Shown here: one piece after another, positions 34,493 through 43,090 of the stretch | How positions within the stretch are numbered: the stretch's first letter is position 1 | Layout: every line of letters begins with the position of its first letter | Program-made: the position numbers and the translations under genes | The notes under the pieces: model-generated | Database searches by the model: none | What the model saw: the letters and a program-made list of their open reading frames with translations, nothing else | Told to the model about the DNA's origin: nothing | Source: Syntrophomonadaceae bacterium | Lineage (GTDB): Bacteria > Bacillota > Syntrophomonadia > Syntrophomonadales > Syntrophomonadaceae | Length of the DNA stretch: 43,664 nucleotides | Assembly (NCBI GenBank): GCA_018432955.1 | Contig: JAHDSE010000130.1 | Location: forward strand, 1 to 43,664 | Direction of reading: 5' to 3'

Positions 34493-35380
34493 CTAGAATT
34501 TGACATCGGTTCTGGGTTTCTTTTCTCCCGACGTATAATCATACCATCCCTTGCCGGTCTTACGGCCCAAATCGCCTGAAGTAACCAATTTTTCCAGGGT
34601 CAGATTGGGAGCAAATTTGGCATCTTTATATCCGGCATGGAGAGTGGATAGAACGCTATAATTAACATCCAGACCTACAAAATCTGCCAGTTCAAAGGGT
34701 CCCATGGGATGATTGGCCCCCATTTTCATGGCTTTATCAATATCTTCTATGCTGGCTACACCTTCTTCCATGCACTTGTAGGCTTCGGCCCGCAGGGCAG
34801 AATTAATGCGGTTTACAATAAAGCCGGGAACGTCTTTGGCAACCACCGTGGTTTTGCCCATCTTCTGAGCAACCTCAGCTACTACAGCGATAGTCTCGTC
34901 AGAGGTTTTGATAGCCCGAATGATTTCGCACAATCTCATAACCGGTACCGGGCTGAAAAAATGCATGCCAATAAATCTGGCCTGATCCTTAACCGCTGTT
35001 GCCAGTGAAGTTATGGGAATGGATGAGGTATTGGTAGCGAAAATGCAGTCACCCTTGCATATGGCATCCAGTTTGGAGAAGATATCTTTCTTGAGGTCGG
35101 CATTTTCATAAACTGCCTCAATTACCAGATCAGCAGCAGCTGCATCTTCAAGAGCAGTACTGGGTTTAATCAGGTTAATAGCGGTATCCATTTCCCCTTG
35201 AGTCATTTTATCCTTGGCCACTTTTCTCCCGAGAAGCTTTTTAATTCCGTCAATTCCCTTTTCCACTGCAGCAGGAGCGATATCATATAAATATATTTCA
35301 TACCCTGCCTGGGCACCCACCTGCGCGATACCGGCACCCATAAATCCTGCTCCGACTACAAATATTTTTTTAACTTCCAT
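34493..35380 (-). CDS. 3-Hydroxyacyl-CoA dehydrogenase
   Basis: This 295-residue protein has the NAD fold FVVGAGFMGAGIAQ (residues 7-20), the His region IGMHFFSPVPVMRLCE, VPGFIVNRINSALR and MGANHPMGPFELADFVG. It oxidises (S)-3-hydroxyacyl-CoA to the 3-keto form with NAD+. ATG 35380 follows AAGGAGGGAATAAG. It is the second member of this family in the window and serves the right-hand cluster. The C-terminus carries about 15 residues beyond the common end (TSGEKKPRTDVKF). Confidence 0.9.
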   Translation of the reverse strand: MEVKKIFVVGAGFMGAGIAQVGAQAGYEIYLYDIAPAAVEKGIDGIKKLLGRKVAKDKMTQGEMDTAINLIKPSTALEDAAAADLVIEAVYENADLKKDIFSKLDAICKGDCIFATNTSSIPITSLATAVKDQARFIGMHFFSPVPVMRLCEIIRAIKTSDETIAVVAEVAQKMGKTTVVAKDVPGFIVNRINSALRAEAYKCMEEGVASIEDIDKAMKMGANHPMGPFELADFVGLDVNYSVLSTLHAGYKDAKFAPNLTLEKLVTSGDLGRKTGKGWYDYTSGEKKPRTDVKF

Positions 35381-35451
35381 TTCTTATTCCCTCCTTAGCT
35401 AAAATAACTGGACATAGTGAAACATTTCTTAATTCTTCTAATATAATAACC

Positions 35452-35516
35452 TGCGGTTGGCCTAGAATTTATCCTTTTGGCAGAAATTGTATCTATTGCT
35501 TGGACTGCCAACCGCA
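35452..35516. repeat. 10-bp inverted repeat in the thiolase/dehydrogenase spacer
   Basis: TGCGGTTGGC at 35452-35461 is exactly inverted as GCCAACCGCA at 35507-35516, with a 45-base loop. A related ACCGCA/TGCGGT hairpin lies in the next spacer at about 34366-34385. These may tune processing or partial termination inside the operon. Confidence 0.45.
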
Positions 35517-35538
35517 AATCGTTTAACTATTCAGAGAC

Positions 35539-36723
35539 TTAGCCGACCCATTCCCAGATGGCGGCTGCGCCCTGCCCGTGACCAACACACATGCTTTCTA
35601 CAGCATATTTGGCACCATAAAATTCCATCTCATGCATCAGGGTGGTGGCTATCCGCGCACCGGTACATCCCAGCGGATGGCCCAGTGAAATACCGCTGCC
35701 ACGCGGGTTCAATAAGGGATGGTTTCTGATTCCCAGTTCTTTGGTACAGTAACACGCCTGGGATGCAAAAGCTTCATTGACTTCCCATAGATCAATCTGG
35801 TCCGCGGTCATACCAGCCTGTTTTAGTACCTTGGGAATCGCCACAGCAGGTCCAATTCCCATGTACCTCGGGTCTACACCAACTGCTGTGTAGCCAATCA
35901 GTTTCATTTTCGGCTTAAGCCCCAGCTCCTGGCATTTTTCCTTGCTGGCTACCAGGACACAGGCTGCGGCATCATTGGTTTGACTCGAGTTCCCGGCGGT
36001 AACCGTAGCTGCTTCGTCATCCATAAATACCGGTTTCATTTTAGACAGAGTTTCCATAGTGGTTCCGGGTCTGATACCCTGATCCGTATCTACAACCTGG
36101 GTAACCGTACTGCCATCTCTGGTCAGGAATTCAGCTTCAATAGGCAGAATCTCATCTTTAAACAGGCCTTCTTTCGTAGCTTTATCAGCTTTTTCGTGGC
36201 TTTCCACGGCCATCTGGTCCTGTTCCTCTCTGCTTATCCCATACTTGCGCGCTACCATCTCTGCCGTCCAGCCCATGCGTACAAAGTTTTCGTCAGTAAA
36301 CTGGTTCAGATTCGGATTGTGCTCATTGCCAAATCCCATGGGAATATGAGTCATATGCTGTACACCGCCGGCCAGAATCATCTCGGCACCCCAACCCATG
36401 TTAATCGCGGAAACAGCATTGAAAATAGCCTGAAGCCCGGAAGAACAAAAACGGTCTACCGTACAGCCGGGAATACTCTGAGGAAAACCGGACACGATTA
36501 CTGAATAACGTCCGATATTGCTGGCCATGTCTTTGATCAGCGCAGTTCCTCCCAGAATTACATCGTCCAACTCTTCCTTCTTGTCTTCCAGGCCGGCCCG
36601 GCGCATCAATTCGTTCATGACTTTGGCTACCATGTCATCGGCTCTCAGATTGGAAAAATATGAATATTTGCCGGCTTTGGCAATAGCGGTTCTTACACTT
36701 TCAACCAAGTAAATTTCTCGCAT
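35539..36723 (-). CDS. Acetyl-CoA acyltransferase (3-ketoacyl-CoA thiolase)
   Basis: This 394-residue protein is a full thiolase with Cys93 ([10 protein letters not shown]), [10 protein letters not shown], His349 ([11 protein letters not shown]) and Cys379 (MCVGHGQG). The RFCSSG and CVGHGQG versions of the motifs are those of FadA-type, longer-chain thiolases rather than of acetoacetyl-CoA thiolases. ATG 36723 follows GGAAAGGGG. It lies 22 bases after the 609-residue acyl-CoA dehydrogenase gene, which also suggests a longer-chain route. A spacer of 158 bases separates it from the next dehydrogenase gene. Confidence 0.9.
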   Translation of the reverse strand: MREIYLVESVRTAIAKAGKYSYFSNLRADDMVAKVMNELMRRAGLEDKKEELDDVILGGTALIKDMASNIGRYSVIVSGFPQSIPGCTVDRFCSSGLQAIFNAVSAINMGWGAEMILAGGVQHMTHIPMGFGNEHNPNLNQFTDENFVRMGWTAEMVARKYGISREEQDQMAVESHEKADKATKEGLFKDEILPIEAEFLTRDGSTVTQVVDTDQGIRPGTTMETLSKMKPVFMDDEAATVTAGNSSQTNDAAACVLVASKEKCQELGLKPKMKLIGYTAVGVDPRYMGIGPAVAIPKVLKQAGMTADQIDLWEVNEAFASQACYCTKELGIRNHPLLNPRGSGISLGHPLGCTGARIATTLMHEMEFYGAKYAVESMCVGHGQGAAAIWEWVG

Positions 36724-36745
36724 TTAAATTACCCCTTTCCCTAAT

Positions 36746-38575
36746 CTATTCGATAATCAAGGCTTCTTCCGGAACTTCCAGAACACTGGTGTCAGCATCT
36801 TTGATAACCGTAGTCAAAGTAAAGACATTGGGCAAAATGTTGTTTGCATAATATCTGGCACCGGCAATTTTACCCTTGTAGAAATTCATATCATAATGGT
36901 CGTCCGGGAGCTCGGCTGTAATCTTTTTAACTGTAAGCGCCTGCTCCAGGAGGCACATGGCTACATAAAGCTGGGCAAAGATAAACAGGATGCGAATGGC
37001 AAACACGTTGAGCAGCTGACCCTTCTCAGCCTTGTTGGCATGCCAGGAATAGACCAGATTCATGATTTCTTCAGCACAATTGTAGGCCTTTTCCATGTTG
37101 CTAAATTCTTTACTGAAACCCTCGGTAGCTTTGTTATTATCTATGAAAGCCTTCATGCTGGCCATCCATTTCTTGAAAGGTTCGCCGTCTTTCATGGTCA
37201 TCTTGCGTCCCACCAGGTCATTTCCATGAATAAATGAAGTGCCTTCCCAGATGGTCAGAACCTTGGAATCACGCATATACTGTTCAACCGGATATTCCTT
37301 GGTGTATCCCACGCCTCCCAGAACCTGTATGGCTTCTGCGGTCATTAAAACAGCGGTTTCACTTCCGTAACACTTGACCAGGGGAGTTAGTATGGCCGAG
37401 ACATCCGCACATTCCTTGGCTTTGGCCTTGTCTTCCGGCTTGGAGTTTTCAGCAATGTCAAGATTCCAGAATCCCTTGAATATCATAGCCCGGATACCTT
37501 CGGTGTGGGCCTTCATATCCAGCAGCATTCTTCTGACATCGGCATGCTTTACAATAGGCACCCGTTCGCCTTTAATATAGCCCTGAATCCTTTCCAGTGC
37601 ATACTGTGATGCCAGAGCATAGGCAGCCGAAGCCTGGTTGTTGGCATTGTGTCCGGTCCCAATACGGGATTCATTCATCATGTTGAACATCATCATCAAG
37701 CCCTTGGAGCGACCTTTTTCGTCTGGATCCGGTCCTACCTGAAACCCGTAGCACTCATCGTTTTCACCGAAGTTAAGCATGCAGGTGGCTGAACCGTTCA
37801 GTCCCATCTTGTGTTCAATAGCGATGGTGGTGACATCATTGGGCTTGCCCAGGCTGCCATCTTCGTTGACCCATATTTTGGGTACAATATATAGCCCCAG
37901 TCCGGCTGAACCTTTGGCACCCTGTGGAGGACGCGCCAGCACCATGTGGATGGTATTTTCACATATGGAACCGTCGCCGGCAGTGATGAACATCTTGGTT
38001 CCTTTAATTTTCCATATGCGCGGATCATCTGTAGGATAAGATCTGGCCAGGGCATCGCCCACATCTGAGCCGGCAGACGGCTCGGTCAGGTTCATGGTCC
38101 CCTGCCAGTCTCCGCTGAGCATCTTGGGAACAAATCTCTCTTTGTCTTCTTCGGTGCCAAACTTGATAATCAGGTTGGCGGCTCCGGAGGTCAACTTAAT
38201 GTTGGAGCCCATGGCCGGACAGGCCGCGGCTATCATCTCGGCAACCGCCTTGTAGAGAATCAGGGGCATGCCGCCCTCTACTTCAACACATTCACTGCTG
38301 GATCCCCACCCATTTTCCTGCAGGAAGCGAAATACTTCTTTATATCCGGGAGGATTGGTGACAACGCCATTTTCAAATGTGACCGGATTTTTGTCACCTT
38401 CCACGTTGATAGGACTTACGACTCCCCGGGCTACTTTATATCCTTCCGTTAAATACATATCAATATCATCATAGCCAAAGAAATCTTTAAACCGATCAAG
38501 AGCAAATACCTCTTTTGATGGGAGCCACTCTTTCAATATAAATTTTAGATCACGAACATTGTATTTGTATTCCAT
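36746..38575 (-). CDS. Acyl-CoA dehydrogenase, large (about 610-residue) type
   Basis: This 609-residue flavoenzyme has the usual three acyl-CoA dehydrogenase domains, with MNLTEPSAGSD (161-171), KMFITAGDG, AIQVLGGVGYTKEYPVEQYMRD (approximately 415-436) and the catalytic Glu444 in IWEGTSFIHG. An N-terminal domain and a C-terminal helical extension of about 130 residues make it larger than the 380-residue type. ATG 38575 follows GGAGGAAAAGATAA. It oxidises an acyl-CoA to the 2-enoyl-CoA and passes electrons to an electron-transfer flavoprotein. Chain length cannot be read from sequence. It lies between an enoyl-CoA hydratase and a FadA-type thiolase. Confidence 0.9.
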   Translation of the reverse strand: MEYKYNVRDLKFILKEWLPSKEVFALDRFKDFFGYDDIDMYLTEGYKVARGVVSPINVEGDKNPVTFENGVVTNPPGYKEVFRFLQENGWGSSSECVEVEGGMPLILYKAVAEMIAAACPAMGSNIKLTSGAANLIIKFGTEEDKERFVPKMLSGDWQGTMNLTEPSAGSDVGDALARSYPTDDPRIWKIKGTKMFITAGDGSICENTIHMVLARPPQGAKGSAGLGLYIVPKIWVNEDGSLGKPNDVTTIAIEHKMGLNGSATCMLNFGENDECYGFQVGPDPDEKGRSKGLMMMFNMMNESRIGTGHNANNQASAAYALASQYALERIQGYIKGERVPIVKHADVRRMLLDMKAHTEGIRAMIFKGFWNLDIAENSKPEDKAKAKECADVSAILTPLVKCYGSETAVLMTAEAIQVLGGVGYTKEYPVEQYMRDSKVLTIWEGTSFIHGNDLVGRKMTMKDGEPFKKWMASMKAFIDNNKATEGFSKEFSNMEKAYNCAEEIMNLVYSWHANKAEKGQLLNVFAIRILFIFAQLYVAMCLLEQALTVKKITAELPDDHYDMNFYKGKIAGARYYANNILPNVFTLTTVIKDADTSVLEVPEEALIIE

Positions 38576-38596
38576 TTATCTTTTCCTCCTAATCTA

Positions 38597-39391
38597 CTAC
38601 TCCCCAGTATAAATGGGTTTGCGTTTTTCCAAAAAGGCATTCATTCCCTCTTTGGCATCTTTGGTACCATAAGTCATTGCCCAGCCATGGGTTTCAATCT
38701 GTAAACCCTTTTCCAGGCTGCAGCTCCAGGCTGCATTGAGGGCTTCTTTGGCCATGCGCAAAGAAAAAGCTGGTTTTTTGCAAAGTTTACGTGCCACTTC
38801 CATTGTTTTCTCCCGCAGCTCATCGAGGGGAACAACCATATTGACCAATCCCAAATCCAGGGCGGTCTGAGCATCAAAGGTCTCACCCAGGAAGACCAAT
38901 TCCTTGGCTTTGCACAGGGATACGTGCTGGGGCAGCCGTTGAGTCGCACCGCCGCCGGGGTAAATCCCCACATTAATCTCGGGTAAGGCAAATTTAGCAT
39001 TATCAGCTGCAATCCTGAGATCGCAGCACATAGCGTTTTCAAACCCGCCTCCCATACAAAAACCAGCTATCATAGCGATGGTCGGCTTGGGCAGGTTGGT
39101 CAGGGACATACCGGACTGCACCACTTTATCAGCAAATTCCCGCGCGCCTTTGGGCCCGTACTTCACCATAGCTGCCAGGTCCCCGCCGGCACTATAGGCC
39201 TTTTCGTTACCGGTCATGATCAAAACCTTTATTTCCGGATCCAGCCCCGCTTCATGAATAGCTTCATTACGCTCCATTACCAATTCCGCATTGGCAGCGT
39301 TCAAAGCCTTGGGACGGTTGTATTGCACAATAGCAATATCATTTTCAATGTTAACCTTGATAAACTTGTATTCTTTATCACGATATGACAT
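38597..39391 (-). CDS. Enoyl-CoA hydratase/isomerase family protein
   Basis: This 264-residue crotonase-fold protein is a close paralogue of the one at 33.5 kb. Landmarks are YSAGGDLAAM, GGGFENAMCCDLRIA and LPEINVGIYPGGGATQRL, with both catalytic Glu positions present. ATG 39391 follows AGGAGGGTGAAA; two further in-frame codons upstream are not preferred. It is the first gene of the leftward beta-oxidation run and lies about 158 bases downstream of a possible sigma-54 promoter. Its 21-base gap to the acyl-CoA dehydrogenase gene shows co-transcription. Confidence 0.9.
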   Translation of the reverse strand: MSYRDKEYKFIKVNIENDIAIVQYNRPKALNAANAELVMERNEAIHEAGLDPEIKVLIMTGNEKAYSAGGDLAAMVKYGPKGAREFADKVVQSGMSLTNLPKPTIAMIAGFCMGGGFENAMCCDLRIAADNAKFALPEINVGIYPGGGATQRLPQHVSLCKAKELVFLGETFDAQTALDLGLVNMVVPLDELREKTMEVARKLCKKPAFSLRMAKEALNAAWSCSLEKGLQIETHGWAMTYGTKDAKEGMNAFLEKRKPIYTGE

Positions 39392-39548
39392 TTTCACCCT
39401 CCTTTCTTCTTAAATGTATTGAATCACGAGTTATAATCATTGTTTTAAAGACCTTGTACTATGTGCCAGAATTCATTCAGGCCGTATTTACTCCAAGCCC
39501 GGTAATATGAACTCAAGACTTTGATATATTTGTCGGAAGGCCACAACC

Positions 39549-39564
39549 TGCATTTGAAGTACCA
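39549..39564 (-). promoter_or_regulatory. Possible sigma-54 promoter for the beta-oxidation run
   Basis: Leftward TGGTACTTCAAATGCA keeps GG and GC at correct spacing, with one mismatch in the -12 TTGC. It lies in the 364-base spacer between the symporter gene and the enoyl-CoA hydratase gene, which otherwise shows nothing recognised. Confidence 0.4.
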
Positions 39565-39755
39565 AAACGCCCAATATTTATTGTTCCTTTGGGCTTGAAC
39601 TACAAACCGGAATAATCACCAAGCCTGGCTTGCCGGTTTTTAAACAGGGCGCTGGTGAAGTGCTGCCGGACTACTCGTCCCGCAACACTTGCTACCAACT
39701 CCCACAACCATGATGGACAATCGTTTAAAATCCATCACATTTTTCCACTTGCATA

Positions 39756-41177
39756 TTAGTCCAATTTACCTGCCGCGTCAGCCTCTGTCAGGGCCTCTTG
39801 ATATAGTGCATACCCATCAGATACTGGTTTGGGAGCCATCAGGGTCAGTACTACCAGGATAGGTACTCCCACTGCCAGCGACGGCCAGAGAGAGGTGCAA
39901 TACGGGTTGCCGGAAAAATGCCATACCGCTGCTACCAGACCGCCTACTAATATGGACCAGAAAGCCGCCCGGCTGTCAACCCGCGGCCAGAATATGGCCA
40001 CCAGGAGTACCAGACCGGCAATGGCTCTGATCTGGAAAGCACCTGCCATCTGCCCCAGTATGGAACCGGCATGCATACCAAAATAAGTCGCTGCCAAACC
40101 AAGTACTGCCATGGCAACACGGGCAAAGACCAAGCGCTGCTTTTCAGTTGCTTGAGGCTTGGCCAAAACATAGAGATCCTCACTGAGCATGGTAGTAGTC
40201 AGGAGCAATAATGCCGGACCAGTAGACATGATCGCAGCGAGTATACCCATGGAAGCCAGAACCGTGAAAGTCGGCCCAATTTGCTCGGCTACCAGGTAAA
40301 GAATGCTTCCGCTAGCGGCATCAGGCATAATTGCTCTGCCAACTATACCTATCAAAGCCGGGAACAGGGCAAAAATGAAGGTTAAAACTGCAGCCCAGGC
40401 AAATCCAGATCTATAGGACTTTACGTCTTTAGCTCCAAAAATAGCGGCGATCAATACTGAAGCCGCAAAGAACGACAATGCTGTGCCTATTAGCCAGCCC
40501 GCCATGGTCAACATGTCAGGCTGGTCCATCCTGAAGAAAGTGTCTGGAACTGCAGCCTGTATACCCCCGAAACCACCGGCAAACTTGACGGCGGCGAAAC
40601 AAACTATTCCCATGCCGATATACATCACCGTACAATGCAGTGCATTCATCCAGGCCATACCCTTCATGCCGCCCGTAATACACAGGGTTATGAACAGTAT
40701 GCCCACAAACCATGTTATCATGGTATGGTCAACACCCAGCAATGGCGCCAGTATGTTGCCTGCGGCCACCGGTTGCATGGCAAAAAGGATGGCGTAAACC
40801 AAAACCAGAACCACCATCATGACCATTCTGGTTTTGGCATCGAACCTTGCCTTATAAACCTGAGGCACTGATACCGAATTAAATTTGTTACCGATAACCC
40901 GGTAGAATTTGGCGGCAGTCAGCATAACCAGCAAACAGCCGATACTCATGCCCCAGTTTACCCATACCGAAGATAATCCAAAGCCAAAAGCTTGGGCGGC
41001 ATTACCTACCGTTCCTGCACCGGCTATAATTTCTCCAAACAGTATGGGAACAATCAACCATGTACCCAATTCTTTTTTGGCGACAAAATACCCGGCCAAA
41101 GTGGTCTTCCTTCTCATCATATATATCCCAATGCCCGTGGTTGCCGCAATATAAGCCAATACAATAGCAATAACCAT
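39756..41177 (-). CDS. Sodium:solute symporter (SSS family)
   Basis: A 473-residue membrane protein with about 13 hydrophobic helices. The opening MRRKTTLAGYFVAKKELGTW, the GEIIAGAGTVGNA segment and the GGMKGMAWMNALHC stretch are typical of the SSS family of Na+-driven carriers (PutP, ActP and pantothenate types). ATG 41177 follows GGGGAG with nine bases between; the TTG at 41186 directly abuts that site and is rejected. It lies 31 bases after the CoA-transferase gene, so uptake and activation of the same carboxylate (butyrate or a relative) is the natural reading. It would use the Na+ gradient made by the decarboxylases. Confidence 0.85.
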   Translation of the reverse strand: MVIAIVLAYIAATTGIGIYMMRRKTTLAGYFVAKKELGTWLIVPILFGEIIAGAGTVGNAAQAFGFGLSSVWVNWGMSIGCLLVMLTAAKFYRVIGNKFNSVSVPQVYKARFDAKTRMVMMVVLVLVYAILFAMQPVAAGNILAPLLGVDHTMITWFVGILFITLCITGGMKGMAWMNALHCTVMYIGMGIVCFAAVKFAGGFGGIQAAVPDTFFRMDQPDMLTMAGWLIGTALSFFAASVLIAAIFGAKDVKSYRSGFAWAAVLTFIFALFPALIGIVGRAIMPDAASGSILYLVAEQIGPTFTVLASMGILAAIMSTGPALLLLTTTMLSEDLYVLAKPQATEKQRLVFARVAMAVLGLAATYFGMHAGSILGQMAGAFQIRAIAGLVLLVAIFWPRVDSRAAFWSILVGGLVAAVWHFSGNPYCTSLWPSLAVGVPILVVLTLMAPKPVSDGYALYQEALTEADAAGKLD

Positions 41178-41208
41178 CAATACCAACTCCCCTTCTTAAA
41201 AACATCGT

Positions 41209-42555
41209 TTAACCAATCTTATTGGTTCGAGTCCATATGCGCTGCTCCTTTGCAGCCTTGATCAAATCATCGCGGAAGTCTGGATGAGCAATATCTATAA
41301 GCAGCTCAGCTCTTCTGTAGGTCGATTTGCCCATCATATTAGCTATGCCGTATTCAGTTACAATGTATGGCGCATATGTTCTAGGCACAGTAATAATGCT
41401 TCCCGGACGGAAATAGGGTACTATCCTGGAAACTGTTTTATCTCCCTGCTTCTTGGTGGAGGAAAGACAGATAAAAGGCTTGCCCCCCTTTGATTTCATG
41501 GCACCTATGGTGAAATCCAGCTGTCCGCCGGTACCGGAAATATTACGAAATCCAGAGGACTCGGAATTGATTTGACTGTAGAGATCGATTTCAACCGCGT
41601 TGTTTATGGAGATTACTTTATCGTTTCTTGCTATGATATCTGGATCGTTTGTAATGTCCACCGGGTATGTGGCACAGCGGGGATTATTATCAATATAGTC
41701 ATAAAGCCGCTGAGAACCCAGCGCAAAAGTGTAGGTTATCTTTCTCTGGTCAATGCTCTTCATCTTTCCATTAACAATTCCAGCCTCAGCTAAATCAATA
41801 AAGCAGTCGGCCATCATTTCCGAGTGAATTCCCAGATTTTTTAGGTCGGTATCGGCAATCATTTTACCGATCATGGACGGCAGGGCACCTATACCAAACT
41901 GCAGACAGGCCTCGTCCTCAAGTTCCTCAATCAATAATGCAGCAATTTTCTTCTCAGCCTCGGTAACCGTGAATTCTGACGGGATAACCGCCATGGGGCT
42001 TTCATGCTCAACTATATAGTCAACCTCGGAAATGTGAATGCATTCCTGTTCCCCTCCCAGACACCAGGGTGCATTGGGATTCACCTCCAGGATAACCACA
42101 TCTGCCATGTCGCAAATAGTCTTGGCATAAGAGCAGGACGTTCCGAAATTAAAATAACCGTGTTCATTCATCGGAGTGGTCATAATCATGGCTATCTGGG
42201 GCGGATACATGTTGCCGCTTCGCGTATTGCCCGGGCATTGGCCATAGTTGCCGGGGATATAATAGGCCAGTTCCTGATCGCCCAGATGGCGTTCATGTCC
42301 GCTCATGTGACCGGAATGATATAAAAACGACTTTTGTTCGGGATCAACTTTTACTAATTCGGGTTCGTACATAAGGCATACACCTTTGACATTAACCCCA
42401 GTCAACTCTCCGGCCCGCCGGGCGAGGGCCTCATCCAGAGCCCGGGGACCCATGGCGAAGTGGCTGTACCATACCCACTGCTTGGATTGAACTGCTTTAA
42501 CCGCTTCGTCAGCTGTTCGAAGTTTGCTGGCGTAAAGATCACTATAAACTCCCAA
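41209..42555 (-). CDS. Acetyl-CoA hydrolase/transferase family CoA-transferase (butyryl-CoA:acetate or 4-hydroxybutyrate type)
   Basis: This 448-residue family I enzyme has the catalytic Glu246 in GIHSEM and FGIGALPSMIG just before it, GTGGQLDFTIGAMKSKGGK near the middle of the C-terminal half, and TEYGIANMMGKSTYRRAE. It transfers CoA between acetyl-CoA and another acid through a glutamyl-CoA intermediate. The GTGGQLDF form is common in butyryl-CoA:acetate CoA-transferases. TTG 42555 follows GGGGG by ten bases. It is the first gene of a unit with the symporter, controlled by the best sigma-54 promoter of the window. In a syntroph it would activate butyrate using acetyl-CoA. Confidence 0.85.
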   Translation of the reverse strand: MGVYSDLYASKLRTADEAVKAVQSKQWVWYSHFAMGPRALDEALARRAGELTGVNVKGVCLMYEPELVKVDPEQKSFLYHSGHMSGHERHLGDQELAYYIPGNYGQCPGNTRSGNMYPPQIAMIMTTPMNEHGYFNFGTSCSYAKTICDMADVVILEVNPNAPWCLGGEQECIHISEVDYIVEHESPMAVIPSEFTVTEAEKKIAALLIEELEDEACLQFGIGALPSMIGKMIADTDLKNLGIHSEMMADCFIDLAEAGIVNGKMKSIDQRKITYTFALGSQRLYDYIDNNPRCATYPVDITNDPDIIARNDKVISINNAVEIDLYSQINSESSGFRNISGTGGQLDFTIGAMKSKGGKPFICLSSTKKQGDKTVSRIVPYFRPGSIITVPRTYAPYIVTEYGIANMMGKSTYRRAELLIDIAHPDFRDDLIKAAKEQRIWTRTNKIG

Positions 42556-42688
42556 TTTTGCTCAACCCCCTAGGTTAAAATTTAATTCTTGCCGACAGCT
42601 TGTATGTATTCTGCCAGCTGGTTTATTGAACAGATTTCGCTAATTCCCCCTTTCCCTTTATGTTGGTTTTTTGTTCTGCCAACATAAC

Positions 42689-42704
42689 CGCAACATTCGT
42701 GCCA
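42689..42704 (-). promoter_or_regulatory. Sigma-54 (-24/-12) promoter for the CoA-transferase/symporter operon
   Basis: Leftward TGGCACGAATGTTGCG matches the consensus at every defined position except the last W. The start codon lies about 134 bases downstream. The leader contains TGTTGG/CCAACA (42661-42683). Confidence 0.8.
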
Positions 42705-42790
42705 AGGGAAGAATTGCTTAAAAAATCAGCTACTTAGGGATCAGAAATCAATATCAGTCCAAATGCTGTTGTTTGTTCTTCCATACAGGT

Positions 42791-42806
42791 GTATGTTTGC
42801 TCATAC
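42791..42806. promoter_or_regulatory. Candidate activator site upstream of the 42.7 kb promoter
   Basis: GTATG and CATAC flank TTTGCT, and the string ATGTTTGCTCATAC matches TTGTTTGGTCATAC at 17708-17721. It is about 90-100 bases upstream of the -24 element, a normal distance for a sigma-54 enhancer. The rest of 42707-43090 has no convincing gene. Confidence 0.4.
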
Positions 42807-43090
42807 AACTTCTGGACACGCAGCATACAATAAGCAGCTATCGGTGCAGCACCACAAAAATGATTTTTAATATATCTATATTGCCCGGAATAAGATACGT
42901 ATATTCTTTTCATTGTCATAAAAAAAAAGCTCTAATTCACGCAAGAGCTATCTCAATAATACATTTGGATACCTGAGGCATCTTTTGGTTTTGCCGTTTA
43001 TAAAATAAAGACTTATCCCTCGCCCAAATTTTACTGCTCATAAAAAAATCAAAATCATTGGGATTTTCCTTTTCCTCCCGTGATATTTTT

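Noticed and set aside
42734-42976. Short frames on both strands upstream of the CoA-transferase promoter
   Set aside because: No family match or ribosome site; the region is better read as activator-binding sequence.
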